DNA from: RHKX01 sp041393495
Lineage (GTDB): Bacteria; Actinomycetota; Thermoleophilia; Solirubrobacterales; 70-9
Direction of reading: 5' to 3'
NCBI GenBank assembly: GCA_041393495.1
Contig: JAWKKA010000018.1
Coordinates: forward strand, 1-51,080
Length of the DNA stretch: 51,080 nucleotides
Shown here piece by piece: positions 25,037-34,215 of this stretch. The notes below the pieces were generated by a model. The model had not been told where the DNA came from, did not search any database, and saw only the letters and a program-made list of their open reading frames with translations. Within the stretch, counting starts at the first letter, position 1; each line of letters starts with the position of its first letter. The translations under genes and the position numbers were made by a program.

Positions 25037-26688
25037 CTACGCGGTGTGGCGGATCTCGATCGCGTCGGCAGCGGCCGGCTCGCGCCCGGCGGCCCGCTCG
25101 GCTGCCGCGCCGACGAACTCGCGGAACAGCGGCTCCGGCCGCGTCGGGCGCGAGTTGAACTCGGGGTGGAACTGCGAGGCGACGAAGAACGGGTGATCGG
25201 GTAGCTCGACGATCTCGACGAGGCGCTCGTCCGGGGAGGTGCCGCTCATCACGAGCCCCTCGTCCTCGAGCCGGCGGCGGAGCATGTTGTTGACCTCGAA
25301 GCGGTGCCGGTGGCGCTTGTAGATGACCGCCTCGCCAGCGTAGATCGCCCGGGCCCTGGTTTCCTCGTGGAGCTTCACCGGATCGGCGCCGAGCCGCATC
25401 GTGCCGCCGAGGTCGGTGACCTCCTTCTGCTCGGGGAGCAGGTCGACCACCGGGTAGGGCGTCTCGGGGTCGAACTCGGCCGAGTTGGCGCCGTCCATGT
25501 CGCAGACGTGGCGCGCGTAGTCGACGACCGCCATCTGCATCCCCAGGCAGATCCCGAGGAACGGGACGCCGTTCTCGCGGGCCCAGCGGGAAGCGGCGAC
25601 CTTCCCCTCGATCCCGCGCTCGCCGAATCCGCCCGGGATCAGGATCCCGTCGGCCTCCGCGAGCGCTCCGACGTCGAGCTCCTCGCTGCTGACGAGATCG
25701 ACCTCGACGTTGACGCCATGGTGCCAGCCGCCGTGCTTGAGCGCCTCGATCACCGACTTGTAGGCGTCCTCGAGCTGCACGTACGTGCCGACCAGGGCGA
25801 TCCGAACGGTGCCCTCGGCGGCGTCGGCGCGCCGGCAGAGCTCCTCCCAGTCGGACAGGTCGGGCGCCGGCGCCTCGATCGCGAAGTGGTCGAGGATCAG
25901 GTCATCGAGCCCCTCGGCGCGGAAGGCGAGCGGCACCTTGTAGGTGTTGTCGACGTCACGGGCCGAGATCACCGCTTCCTCGGGGAGCGAGCCGAACAGG
26001 GCGATCTTGCGGCGGATCTCGCGGTCGAGCCCGGACTCGAGCGGCAGAGCACCGCGTGCGGCTGGATCCCGATCCGGCGCAGCTCGTTGACCGAGTGCTG
26101 GGTCGGCTTCGTCTTCAGCTCGCCGGCGTGGCCGACGTAGGGAACGAGCGTCAGGTGCAGGAACATCGCCCGCTTCGGCCCGAGATCGGTGTAGAGCTGG
26201 CGGATCGCCTCGAGGAACGGCAGCGACTCGATGTCGCCGACGGTGCCGCCGATCTCGGTGATCACGAAGTCGACCGACTGGGCCTCGGCGACGATCAGGA
26301 TCTTCTGCTTGATCTCGTCGGTGATGTGCGGGATCACCTGGACGGTGCCGCCGAGGTAGTCGCCGCGGCGCTCGCGGGCGATCACGGTGTTGTAGACCGA
26401 TCCGGCGGAGACGCTCGACGCGCGCGAGGTGTTGTGGTCGGTGAAGCGCTCGTAGTGGCCGAGGTCGAGGTCGGTCTCGGCGCCGTCCTCGGTGACGAAG
26501 ACCTCGCCGTGCTGGAACGGGCTCATCGTCCCCGGGTCGACGTTGATGTAGGGGTCGAACTTCTGCAGCTGGACGCGGAACCCGCGGGCGACGAGGAGGC
26601 GCCCGATCGAGGCCGACGCGATGCCCTTGCCGAGGGCCGAGACGACGCCCCCCGTGACGAAGAGGAACCTCGTCTCCCCTGCTGGCAT
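25037..26688 (-). pseudogene. pyrG: CTP synthase pyrG, disrupted by a one-base frameshift as sequenced
   Basis: CTP synthase makes CTP from UTP, ATP and glutamine and is normally essential. Codons from ATG 26688 encode the synthase domain (FVTGGVVSALGKGI, GTVGDIESLPFLEA, GQ-rich core) down to HAVLCRS near 26040. The frame then runs into nonsense and stops. The continuation ESGLDREIRRKIALF ... and the whole glutamine amidotransferase domain (FLGICLGMQMAVVDYARH, HPEF) are in the next frame to TGA at 25037. Adding one C at about 26038 (plus strand) restores CRS-ESGLDREIRRKIALF, with exactly the spacing seen in E. coli PyrG. A sequencing error is the likeliest cause; a real mutation is possible. 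Confidence 0.85.
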
Positions 26689-26803
26689 CCGCACGCTCAA
26701 ACCGGGGCCCGAGTCTAGCCGTCGCGCCGACGGAAGCCCCGATCCGATCGGCGGGCGCCGGTCCGAACTCCGCGTTTTGCGGAGGCGGGTACCCTGGGCC
26801 CGC

Positions 26804-26860
26804 ATGGCCGCGAACGCAGAGACCGGACCTTCGGCGCCGCTCGCCGGCGGCTGCGGCTGA
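26804..26860 (+). CDS. Possible 18-aa leader frame before the cupin gene
   Basis: ATG 26804 opens 18 codons ending in TGA at 26858-26860, which overlaps the cupin ATG (26860) as TGATG. GGAGG occurs ~20 bases upstream, which is rather far for a ribosome site. The geometry is the same as before the ltrA-like gene at 1069; either may be chance. Confidence 0.2.
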   Translation: MAANAETGPSAPLAGGCG

Positions 26861-27405
26861 TGCCCGGGGAGGCCTCGTTCGAGGAGACCGCGACCGGTCG
26901 CAACCGCACCGACGAGGGCTGGTTCGTCCTCAACGCCCGCGACGCGCGCTGGCACCACGCGGCCGGGCGCGGCGCCCGCACCGACCTCGAGGGCGACGTC
27001 GATTTCCCGCAGGTCGGCGTCCACGTCTGCGCCCTCGACCCCGGCGAGCCGATGGGCATGTACCACTGGGAGGCCGACCAGGAGGACTTCCTCGTGGTCG
27101 CCGGCGAGGCGCTGCTGCTCGTCGAGGGCGAGGAGCGGCCGCTGCGCCGCTGGGACTTCGTCCACTGTCCGCCGCAGACCGACCACATCATCGTCGGCGC
27201 CGGGGAGGGACCCTGCGTGATCGTCGCCGTCGGCGCCCGCGAGCACGAGGACTCCGACGGGTGGGGCGGCTACCCGGTCGAGCAGCTCGCGCTCGACCAC
27301 GACGCCGGCGTCACCGCGGGCACGACCGACCCGGCCGTGGCCTACGCGTCGGTGCCGCGCCGCGAGCCGACCGCCTACCGCGCCGGCTGGCTGCCCGGCG
27401 ACTGA
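26860..27405 (+). CDS. Cupin-domain protein
   Basis: 181 residues. A single beta-barrel with the cupin motifs GMYHWEADQEDFLVVAGEALLL (His and Glu metal ligands) and WDFVHCPPQTDHIIVGAGEG (second His). Cupins of this type bind a metal and may act as isomerases, dioxygenases or sugar-binding proteins; no substrate can be assigned. It is the only plus-strand gene inside the long minus-strand housekeeping run, divergent from pyrG and overlapping the tail of the MraY-like gene by 31 bases. Confidence 0.85.
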   Translation: MPGEASFEETATGRNRTDEGWFVLNARDARWHHAAGRGARTDLEGDVDFPQVGVHVCALDPGEPMGMYHWEADQEDFLVVAGEALLLVEGEERPLRRWDFVHCPPQTDHIIVGAGEGPCVIVAVGAREHEDSDGWGGYPVEQLALDHDAGVTAGTTDPAVAYASVPRREPTAYRAGWLPGD

Positions 27406-28253
27406 GCCGGCGGATCCTCGAGCCGCCCGATCCGATCGAGCGCCCGGAGCGGCGCGAGACGGTCGATGCCCGCCGAGATCGAGCGGAACTCGCCGTAGAT
27501 CGTCAGCAGCGCGACGACGGCGAGGGCGATCAGGCGGGCCTCGGTGCCGAGCGCCGCGAACAGCGCGACGCCGGCGACGGCGCCGGCGAGGTTGGCGCCG
27601 CAGTCGCCGAGCATCGCCCGCTCGCGGAGCGTCAGCGCCGCCCCGACCAGGAGCGGGCCGATGAAGACGCCGAGAAGCTGGAGAGGGAAGATCGTCCAGG
27701 CGCCGGCGCAGACCCCCGCGAGCACGAGCACGAGCGCCTTCTCGACCCGCCCGGGACGGAGGTCGAGCAGGTTGAAGAGGTTCGTGGTCAAAAGCAGCAA
27801 CGCCAGGTCGGCGAGATAGCCGGGCCACTCGCGCCCGAGGCCCGAGACGGCGAACGCGGCCAGGCCGAACGCCCCGGCCGCCTTGATCGCTCCGGTCGAG
27901 AGCCGTCCGGCGAGCACAGCGCGGGCGTGCCCGCGCCAGCCCCGCGCGGTATCGCCGGCGTGGCCACGGCCGAGCATGTCGTCGAGCAGGCCGAGCAGCG
28001 CCACACCGAGCAGGTAGGCGGCCCAGCGCGCCAAGTCGGGCTCGAGCAGATCGAGATCGGCCCGGTCGTCGAGGACCGCGAGCGGAGCCAGCGCGATCAT
28101 CGCGACCGAGATCGCCAGGGCCCCGGTCGGGAAAGCGACCGCGCGACCGCGCCAGTTGACCCGGGTCAGGCCGGCTCTCAGCATGTCCGCGGTCCAGGCG
28201 GGAAGCAGCCAGATCGCCAACGGAGCCGAGACGACCAGCCCGGCGATCGTCAC
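27375..28253 (-). CDS. MraY/WecA-like glycosyl-phosphate transferase
   Basis: 292 residues, about nine to ten membrane helices. Motifs of the polyprenyl-phosphate N-acetylhexosamine-1-phosphate transferase family are visible: LLDDMLG (Asp-Asp for Mg2+), TTNLFNLLDLRPGR (NxxNxxD) and LGDCGANL (GDxG). It transfers a sugar-phosphate from a UDP-sugar to undecaprenyl phosphate, starting an envelope glycan. It is shorter than MraY and WecA, and its start overlaps the mctB stop (ATGA). It is a recurrent member of the actinobacterial steA-mctB neighbourhood by my recollection; the exact sugar is unknown. Confidence 0.82.
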   Translation of the reverse strand: MTIAGLVVSAPLAIWLLPAWTADMLRAGLTRVNWRGRAVAFPTGALAISVAMIALAPLAVLDDRADLDLLEPDLARWAAYLLGVALLGLLDDMLGRGHAGDTARGWRGHARAVLAGRLSTGAIKAAGAFGLAAFAVSGLGREWPGYLADLALLLLTTNLFNLLDLRPGRVEKALVLVLAGVCAGAWTIFPLQLLGVFIGPLLVGAALTLRERAMLGDCGANLAGAVAGVALFAALGTEARLIALAVVALLTIYGEFRSISAGIDRLAPLRALDRIGRLEDPPAQSPGSQPAR

Positions 28254-29116
28254 GGGGAGCCGCCCCCGCGGGTGAACGGGGGCAGGTAGCTGCCGGCCTG
28301 GTCTTTGACCCCGAAGTTGCCGCGCACCCCGTCGAGCACGTAGACGAGCGCCACCTCGCCGGCCGGCAGGTCGAGATCGTCGACGGTGGCGATGCCGGCA
28401 TCGATGAACGGCGCGAGCGTGCCGGGGTCGGTCGTGGTCAGCTCGGCACCGCTCGCGTCGGTGCCGGAGCCGGCGACGCCGTCGAGGATGGCGGCCTCGA
28501 AGGAATCGGCGGCATTGCGGTCGCCGGGATCGAGCTCCGGCGGGATCCGGGCGATCACGAGCCCGTCGACGTCGCGGAGGCTGCCGCTGAAGCGGACGAA
28601 CAGGCTCTGCTCGATCGCCCTGATCACGGGCCCGCCCCCGGACAGCTCGCGGCCGACGGTCTCGCCGATCCTCGTCAGCGCGTCGGGGTCGTGGCGGATC
28701 CTCGCGTAGCGCTCCGGCAGGTCGTCGAGCATCGCCTGCTCGTCCGGGGGCAGCGCGATCTGCGCGACGGCGGCGACCTGGCCGTCCGCCGACTCGACCG
28801 CGTCATGGGCGGCGGCGACGAGATCCTCGTCGGACCCGCCGAGCTCGACGATCGCGATCCGCCGACCGGCGAGCCTCCCGGCCAGCGCCTCGGGCAGGAT
28901 CTGGATGCTGAAGCGATCGCTGCGGTCGAGCTGGGACTGGAGGTCGTCGGCGCGGCCCTCGGCCGCCTTCAGGTCCGAGCGCAGGCTCGCCTCGAGCTCC
29001 TCGGAGGCGCTCGAGACGACGTCGTCGGCGAGCCCGATCCCGATCAGGATCCCGACCGCGAGCGCGATGAAGACCGCCGCGAGCGAGGCGGCGTGGTAGC
29101 GACCGCTATAGCCCAT
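28250..29116 (-). CDS. mctB: MctB-like copper transport/outer-envelope protein
   Basis: 288 residues. One N-terminal membrane helix (HAASLAAVFIALAVGILIGI), then a coiled coil (~35-65) and an alpha/beta domain, the architecture of the mycobacterial Rv1698 (MctB) family, annotated as a copper transporter. Copper transport is published for M. tuberculosis; whether it holds here is uncertain, and its fixed place next to steA suggests an envelope or division role. ATG 29116; tightly coupled to the MraY-like gene. Confidence 0.82.
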   Translation of the reverse strand: MGYSGRYHAASLAAVFIALAVGILIGIGLADDVVSSASEELEASLRSDLKAAEGRADDLQSQLDRSDRFSIQILPEALAGRLAGRRIAIVELGGSDEDLVAAAHDAVESADGQVAAVAQIALPPDEQAMLDDLPERYARIRHDPDALTRIGETVGRELSGGGPVIRAIEQSLFVRFSGSLRDVDGLVIARIPPELDPGDRNAADSFEAAILDGVAGSGTDASGAELTTTDPGTLAPFIDAGIATVDDLDLPAGEVALVYVLDGVRGNFGVKDQAGSYLPPFTRGGGSP

Positions 29117-29172
29117 TTGCCGCGAAGACTCGCAGGCGCGGGGGCGGCGCGGCTGAGCAGCTCGTGGCGGGC

Positions 29173-30366
29173 TCAGCCACCGAACGCGTCCCTGATCTTG
29201 ATCCAGAGCAGCTCGAAGACGTTGTCGATCCCCGGCGAGGCGACGATCACCGCGACGACGACGAGGACGAACGCGAACGCGAACAGCGCGATCCCCGGCA
29301 CGCCGATCCCGGGCCGGTAGAGGCGGCTGACGCCCTTGGCATCGACGAGGGTCTCGCCGACCCGCAGCCGGGTCAGGAACGTCGAGGACATGCCCGGCCG
29401 GTTCTTGTCGAGGAACTCGACGAGGTTGAAGTGGGCGCCGACCATCACGATCAGCGCCGCCCCCTTCTCGTTGGCGAGCAGCATCGCGACGTCCTGGCTC
29501 GTCCCCGGCGCCGGGATCACGAGGTGCTCGAGCCCGGCTTCGAGGAGGCGCTCGCGGCCGGGGGCGCGGCCGTCGGGGTAGGCGTGGACGATCAGCTCCG
29601 CTCCCGAGCGCAGGGCGCGGTCGGTGGCGCTGTCCATGTCGCCGAGGATCACGTCCGGCTTCAGCCCCGCCCGGAGGACGGCGTCGGCGCCGCCGTCGAC
29701 GCCGACGATCAGCGGGCGGACGTCGCGGATGTAGGCGTTCAGCGCCGCGAGGTCTTCGCGGTAGCGCGGGCCGCGGACGACGATCAGCACCTGGCGGCCG
29801 TCGAAGCGCGTCCGGGTCTGCGGCAGCGCGATCTCGCCGGAGAGCAGCTCGCTCTCCTCGCGGACGTGCGCGATCGTGTTCGTTGCGAACTCGGCGATCG
29901 CGCGGTCGATCCGCGCCCGCTGGTCGGCGAGCCGGGCCTCGAGTCCCTCGACCGTGGGTCGGGTCCCCGCCGCGACGGTCCGGCCGGAGAGGCGGATGTC
30001 GCCGCCCTCGAGCTCGATGACGTCGCCGCGATCGAGCGTCTCGAACAAGGGCGCGTCGACGGCCTCGACGAGGACCACGCCGGCGCGGGCGAGGATCAGC
30101 GGGCCGACGTTCGGGTAGCGGTCGGTCGAGAACGGCGCCACGTTGACGACCGCCTGAGCCCCCGACGCCGCCAGGTCCTCGGCGGCGATCCGGTCGAGGT
30201 CGGCGTGGTCGATCACGGCGACCTCGCCGATCTCGAGGCGCTTGACGAGGTCCTTGGTGCGCTTGCCGAGCCGGACCGGTCCGACCACCCTGCGGGCGGG
30301 GTCGGTGTCGGTTTCGGCTCCGCTTCGCCGAGTGAGCAGTCCGCGCAGCCTCCCACCCGTGCTCAT
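29173..30366 (-). CDS. steA: SteA-like cell-division protein
   Basis: 397 residues. The central part resembles thiamine pyrophosphokinase (VDGGADAVLRAGLKPDVILG, GDMDSATDRAL), as known for SteA, and the C-terminus ends in a membrane helix (GIALFAFAFVLVVVAVIVA). In corynebacteria SteA works with SteB at the septum in cell separation. Sits 7 bases downstream of recN and upstream of mctB, the conserved order. Family identity is good; the division role is transferred from the relatives. Confidence 0.85.
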   Translation of the reverse strand: MSTGGRLRGLLTRRSGAETDTDPARRVVGPVRLGKRTKDLVKRLEIGEVAVIDHADLDRIAAEDLAASGAQAVVNVAPFSTDRYPNVGPLILARAGVVLVEAVDAPLFETLDRGDVIELEGGDIRLSGRTVAAGTRPTVEGLEARLADQRARIDRAIAEFATNTIAHVREESELLSGEIALPQTRTRFDGRQVLIVVRGPRYREDLAALNAYIRDVRPLIVGVDGGADAVLRAGLKPDVILGDMDSATDRALRSGAELIVHAYPDGRAPGRERLLEAGLEHLVIPAPGTSQDVAMLLANEKGAALIVMVGAHFNLVEFLDKNRPGMSSTFLTRLRVGETLVDAKGVSRLYRPGIGVPGIALFAFAFVLVVVAVIVASPGIDNVFELLWIKIRDAFGG

Positions 30367-30373
30367 GAGCCGA

Positions 30374-32053
30374 TTATGCGGCAGTCAGGAGCTTCCTTGC
30401 GTGCCTGCCGGCCGCCTCGTCCCCGTCCTCGGCGCCGAGCATGCGGACGATCTCCGCCTGCCGGCCCGCGCCGCTGACCGCCTCGACGTCGGCGATGGTC
30501 GCATCCCCGGCCGCCTCCTTGACGACCCGGAAATGCGTCGATGCCAGCGCCGCGACCTGGGCGAGGTGGGTGATGCAGACCACCTGCCGGTCCTGCCCGA
30601 GCGCCCGCAGGCGCTCGCCGACGCGGCGCGCGACCTTGCCGCCGACCCCGGCGTCGATCTCGTCGAAGACCATCGTCTCGACCTCGCCGGCGGGTCCGGT
30701 CCCGGCCAGCGCCAGCATCACGCGGGACAACTCGCCGCCGGACGCGGCTTCGCTGAGCGGCGCGATCGGCATCCCCGGGTTCGTGGCCACCCGCAGCTCG
30801 ACCGTCTCGCGGCCGCTCGGGCCGTACCCGTCCGCGGCCGGCTCGAGCGCAACCTCGATCCGGGCACCGTCCATCGCCAGCTCGGCGAGCGCTGCGGTGG
30901 CCCGGCTCTCCAGCTCGGGGGCCGCGGCGGAGCGCGAGCGCGACAGGCGCTCGCCGAGCTTCGCCCGCTCCGTCTCGACCGCCGCGAGGCGCGACTCGAT
31001 CTCGCCACCCAGCTCGCTTGCCCGCTCGAGCTGCTCGAGCTCGGCGCGACATCGCTCCGCGTGCGCGAGCACGGCCTCGGCGCTGCCGCCGTGCTTGCGG
31101 ATCAGCCGCTCGACCTCGTCGAGGCGGACCTCGAGTTGCTCGAGCCGCCCCGGCTCGGCCTCGATCCCCTCGAGGTAGTCGCGCAGCTCGCGGGCGAGAT
31201 CGCTGAGCTCGACCGCTGCCGCGGCGGCGCGGGCGGCGAGCGGGTCGAGCGCCGGATCGAAGGCGGCGTTGCGCCCGAGCGCGGACTCGGCCTCGGCGAG
31301 CGCGGCAGCCGCGCCGTCGCCGCCCTCGCCGCCGGAGATCGCGATCAGCGCAGTGCCGGCGGCCTCGCGCAGCGACTCGGCGTGGCGGAGGCGATCCCGC
31401 TCGGCCCCGAGGTCGGCGAGCTCGGCGGGGTCGACCGCCGCGGCCTCGATCTCGTCGAGCTCGAAGCGGAGCAGGTCGATGTCGCGCTCCCGGGCCCCCT
31501 CGCGGGCCAACAGCTCGTCACGCTCGCGCCGCAGCGCGACAACCGCGGCGTGGGCGGCCCGGTAGCGGCCGAGCAGCTCGAGATGCTCAGGGCCCGCGAA
31601 CCCGTCGAGGACCTCGGCCTGGGCGGCGGCCAGCATCAGCCGGCGGTGCTCGTGCTGGCCGTAGAACGCGAGCAGGCGCGTGCCGAGCGTGCGCAGATCG
31701 GCGGCGGAGGCCGCGCGGCCGGCGATGAACGCGGACGTGCGCCCCGTGCCCGCCGAGACGCGCCGCGCCAGGACGACCTCCTCGCCGGGCGGCAGGCGCT
31801 CGGCGATCGCGCCGAGCTCGGAGCCGGCGAGCAGCGCCTCGGGAACCTCGAACGTCCCCTCCACCCACGCCTCGGCGGCGCCGGGGCGGACGATGGCGCT
31901 GCGCGGCCTGCCGCCCATCAGCAGATCGAGCGAGTGGGCCAGCACGGTCTTGCCGGCCCCGGTCTCGCCGGTGATCACGTTCAGCCCGGGACCGAAGCGC
32001 ATCTCGGCCCGCTCGATCAGCAGCAGGTTCTCGATTCGCAGCTCGCGCAGCAC
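30374..32053 (-). CDS. recN: DNA repair protein RecN
   Basis: 559 residues. SMC-like ATPase of double-strand-break repair. Walker A GETGAGKT (~30-37), long coiled-coil arms in the middle (~155-360), signature SEAASGGELSRVMLAL and Walker B VFDEIDAGVGG near the end. The GTG at 32053 places LRELRIENLLLIE at the N-terminus, where the family begins; an upstream in-frame ATG at 32125 would add 24 Ser/Arg-rich residues. No LexA-type box was seen upstream. Confidence 0.94.
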   Translation of the reverse strand: MLRELRIENLLLIERAEMRFGPGLNVITGETGAGKTVLAHSLDLLMGGRPRSAIVRPGAAEAWVEGTFEVPEALLAGSELGAIAERLPPGEEVVLARRVSAGTGRTSAFIAGRAASAADLRTLGTRLLAFYGQHEHRRLMLAAAQAEVLDGFAGPEHLELLGRYRAAHAAVVALRRERDELLAREGARERDIDLLRFELDEIEAAAVDPAELADLGAERDRLRHAESLREAAGTALIAISGGEGGDGAAAALAEAESALGRNAAFDPALDPLAARAAAAAVELSDLARELRDYLEGIEAEPGRLEQLEVRLDEVERLIRKHGGSAEAVLAHAERCRAELEQLERASELGGEIESRLAAVETERAKLGERLSRSRSAAAPELESRATAALAELAMDGARIEVALEPAADGYGPSGRETVELRVATNPGMPIAPLSEAASGGELSRVMLALAGTGPAGEVETMVFDEIDAGVGGKVARRVGERLRALGQDRQVVCITHLAQVAALASTHFRVVKEAAGDATIADVEAVSGAGRQAEIVRMLGAEDGDEAAGRHARKLLTAA

Positions 32054-32338
32054 GCCGTTGTTGGTAGCAGGGGCCGACGACGGATCGGAGCTGCTGCGAG
32101 CAGCACTCCGGGTGGAAGGCCGCAAGCGAGCACCGCGGCGCGGGCGGCGCGGGCCGGCCCCGGGGACCGGCCCGCCGCCTCGGCCGACCTTGCGCGGCCG
32201 GGGCGGGGCGGCCTGCGACGGGTTGTCGGCGCCAAGCGCCCCAGCGGCCCTTGCCCTACCCGTGCCAGCCCCTGCGGCGGCCTCCCCGCACCCCCGCTCC
32301 GACCGCCCGTCGCTACCGGTGATCGCGAATCCGTGAGC

Positions 32339-33190
32339 TCAGTGGGCCAGGCGGCCGAACTTCTCGCGGATCCGCCGGTAGAAGCTCTCGCCCTCGAGCT
32401 GCGCGAGCAGCGCGAGGTTGTCGCGAAAGGCGACGACGACCTCCTCGCCGGGGGCCAGGGTGCCCGACTCGATCCCGTCGATGCCGATGTCGACGGAGTC
32501 GCGGCTGCCGACGTTCTCGACGTGGAGGAGGTCGCCGGGCGCGACGACGAGCGCCCGCGCGGTCAGCGTGTGGGGGGCGATGAAGCTGACGACGTAGCCC
32601 TCGACCCCCCAGGCGAGGATCGGGCCGTTGTTGGCGAGGTTGTAGCCGGTCGATCCGGCCGGGGTCGCGGCGACGAGTCCGTCGCAGCGCACCCGGCCGA
32701 CCTCGCGGCCGGCGACGCTGTAGCTGAGCTCGGCGACGCGTTGGTGCGGCCGCCTCGTGAACGAGACATCGTTGACCGCGACATGGCTCTCGCCGCCGAC
32801 GGTGACCTCGAGGCCGGGCATCGCGACCGTCTCGAACTCGCCGGCGAAGGCCCGCTCGAGCCCGGCCTCGAGCTCATCGGACTCGACGGCGGCGAGAAAC
32901 CCGATGGTGCCGTAGTTGATCCCGAAGACGGGGACATCGGTTCCCGTGTAGCGCCGCAACGCCCTGAGGATCGTGCCGTCGCCGCCGAGCGCGATGCAGA
33001 GGTCGACGTCCCCGGGCAGCTCGGCGGCGAACCCGATCTCGTCGATCGCAGCGCGCCGGTCGGCCGCTTCGGGCTCGCGCTCGACGACGACGACCTCGCA
33101 GTCGGCCCGCTCCGCCGCCCGCGCCGTCGCGACGATCGCTGCGTCGGTGTTGCTCGGGCGGGAGTGGGTGAGGACGGCGACCCGCCTCAT
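32339..33190 (-). CDS. nadK: NAD kinase
   Basis: 283 residues. It phosphorylates NAD to NADP. GGDGTIL (~68-74), NYGTIGFLAAV and the NAD-binding TPAGSTGYNLANNGPI are all present. Its ATG overlaps the tlyA stop (ATGA). A 285-base GC-rich gap with no gene separates it from recN. Confidence 0.95.
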   Translation of the reverse strand: MRRVAVLTHSRPSNTDAAIVATARAAERADCEVVVVEREPEAADRRAAIDEIGFAAELPGDVDLCIALGGDGTILRALRRYTGTDVPVFGINYGTIGFLAAVESDELEAGLERAFAGEFETVAMPGLEVTVGGESHVAVNDVSFTRRPHQRVAELSYSVAGREVGRVRCDGLVAATPAGSTGYNLANNGPILAWGVEGYVVSFIAPHTLTARALVVAPGDLLHVENVGSRDSVDIGIDGIESGTLAPGEEVVVAFRDNLALLAQLEGESFYRRIREKFGRLAH

Positions 33191-33966
33191 CCGACGGCCT
33201 CCGCGATCGCGGCCGTCAGGTCGGCCGGGCCGGCGCCGCGGGCGAGGTGGACGAAGTACTCCTGGTTTCCTTTCGGCCCGGGGATCCCGGCCGCGGCGAC
33301 GGCGCTCGCCCCCAAGCCGATCCCCGCTGCCGCCGCCACGACGCCCGCGATCGCCTCGCGTCGATCCTCGGCGGCGCGGACGACGCCGCCCTTGCCGACC
33401 CTGCCGCGACCGAGCTCGAACTGCGGTTTCACCATCGCCAGCACCTCCCCATCATCGGCGATCGCCGCGGCGATCGGCCCGAGCACCTTGGCCAGTGAGA
33501 TGAAGCTGACATCGACCGTCACCAGCGCGGGGCGGAACGGCAGCCCGCCCGGCTCGAGGTTGCGGACGTTGACGCCCTCGACGACGGTGACCCGCTCGTC
33601 GTTGCGAAGCGACCAGTCGAGCTGGCCGCGGCCGACGTCGAGCGCGATCACCCGGGCGGCGCCGCGCTGCAGCAGGCAGTCGGTGAAGCCGCCCGTCGAG
33701 GCGCCGACGTCGAGGCAGTCGCGGCCGGCCGGATCGACGGCGAACGCGTCGAGCGCGGCCTCGAGCTTGAGGCCGCCCCGGGAGACGTAGCGCCGGCCCT
33801 CCTCGAGCTCGATGTGGACGTCCTCGGCGACCATCTGCCCCGGCTTCAGCGCCTTCTCGCCGCCACGGCCGATTCGCACCTTCCCCGCCCGGATCGACTC
33901 GGCGGCGGCGGTTCGCGACGGCGCCAGGCCGCGTTCGGCGATCAACGAGTCGAGCCGGGTCCGCAC
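33187..33966 (-). CDS. tlyA: TlyA family rRNA (cytidine-2'-O)-methyltransferase
   Basis: 259 residues from GTG 33966 (RTRLDSLIAERGL is the usual start). An S4 RNA-binding domain (~1-60) and an FtsJ-like SAM methyltransferase domain (LDVGASTGGFTDCLLQRG; KPQFELGRG) match TlyA, which in mycobacteria 2'-O-methylates 16S and 23S rRNA and determines capreomycin sensitivity. First gene of tlyA-nadK-recN-steA-mctB. Confidence 0.93.
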   Translation of the reverse strand: MRTRLDSLIAERGLAPSRTAAAESIRAGKVRIGRGGEKALKPGQMVAEDVHIELEEGRRYVSRGGLKLEAALDAFAVDPAGRDCLDVGASTGGFTDCLLQRGAARVIALDVGRGQLDWSLRNDERVTVVEGVNVRNLEPGGLPFRPALVTVDVSFISLAKVLGPIAAAIADDGEVLAMVKPQFELGRGRVGKGGVVRAAEDRREAIAGVVAAAAGIGLGASAVAAAGIPGPKGNQEYFVHLARGAGPADLTAAIAEAVG

Positions 33967-34082
33967 GACCGGGACGGTAGCGGCCGCCGCAGGCCGCATC
34001 CAGCGACCGAGCGCGTTGCCGCCCGGCCGCGAGCACCGCGCCGCGTGTGATCGGACTCACACACAAGCCGGACAGGTGTTCG

Positions 34083-34088
34083 TATAGT
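34083..34088 (+). promoter_or_regulatory. Possible -10 element for the RNA candidate
   Basis: TATAGT in the intergenic region after tlyA; a start about 7 bases later would place the hairpin at 34104 near the 5' end. No TTGACA-like -35 lies at the right spacing, so this is weak. Confidence 0.25.
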
Positions 34089-34093
34089 CGTTG

Positions 34094-34215
34094 CAAGCTT
34101 AAAGGCCGGTCGGCCACCGCCTCATATCGCGGTGTCCCCGAGGCCGGCCCCTCTCAACACCCATAACTCTCCTCCCTGTACCCGAGAGCGCCCCCTTGTG
34201 GGGCGCTTTCGCTTT
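34094..34215 (+). ncRNA. Candidate structured small RNA
   Basis: In the 379-base gap between tlyA and the next gene. Hairpin 1 (34104-34149): outer stem GGCCGG/CCGGCC, middle TCGG/CCGA, inner CACCGC/GCGGTG with loop CTCATATC. Then a pyrimidine-rich single strand (34150-34182) with CTCTCCTCCCTG, complementary to a Shine-Dalgarno sequence, then a 12-pair hairpin at 34183-34211 with a T-rich tail. Hairpin, C-rich linker, terminator is a common bacterial sRNA plan. The ends are estimated. It does not match SRP RNA or tmRNA by eye. A 5' attenuator of the following gene is the alternative. Confidence 0.45.
34183..34211 (+). terminator. Strong intrinsic-terminator-like hairpin
   Basis: CGAGAGCGCCCC pairs with GGGGCGCTTTCG (12 pairs, one G-U) around the loop CTTGT, followed by CTTTCC. 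It is the best terminator-like structure seen in the window. Confidence 0.6.

Noticed and set aside
26768..26784. CTCCGC-GTTTT-GCGGAG dyad before the cupin gene as an operator
   Set aside because: Only a 6-base dyad in GC-rich DNA; expected by chance and not supported by other signals.
32054..32338. Possible small gene between recN and nadK
   Set aside because: Only Arg/Pro/Ala-rich frames with no start/ribosome-site support; left as intergenic.
30242..33790. Long plus-strand open frame of about 1180 codons
   Set aside because: Antisense to recN, nadK and tlyA, which have clear motifs.
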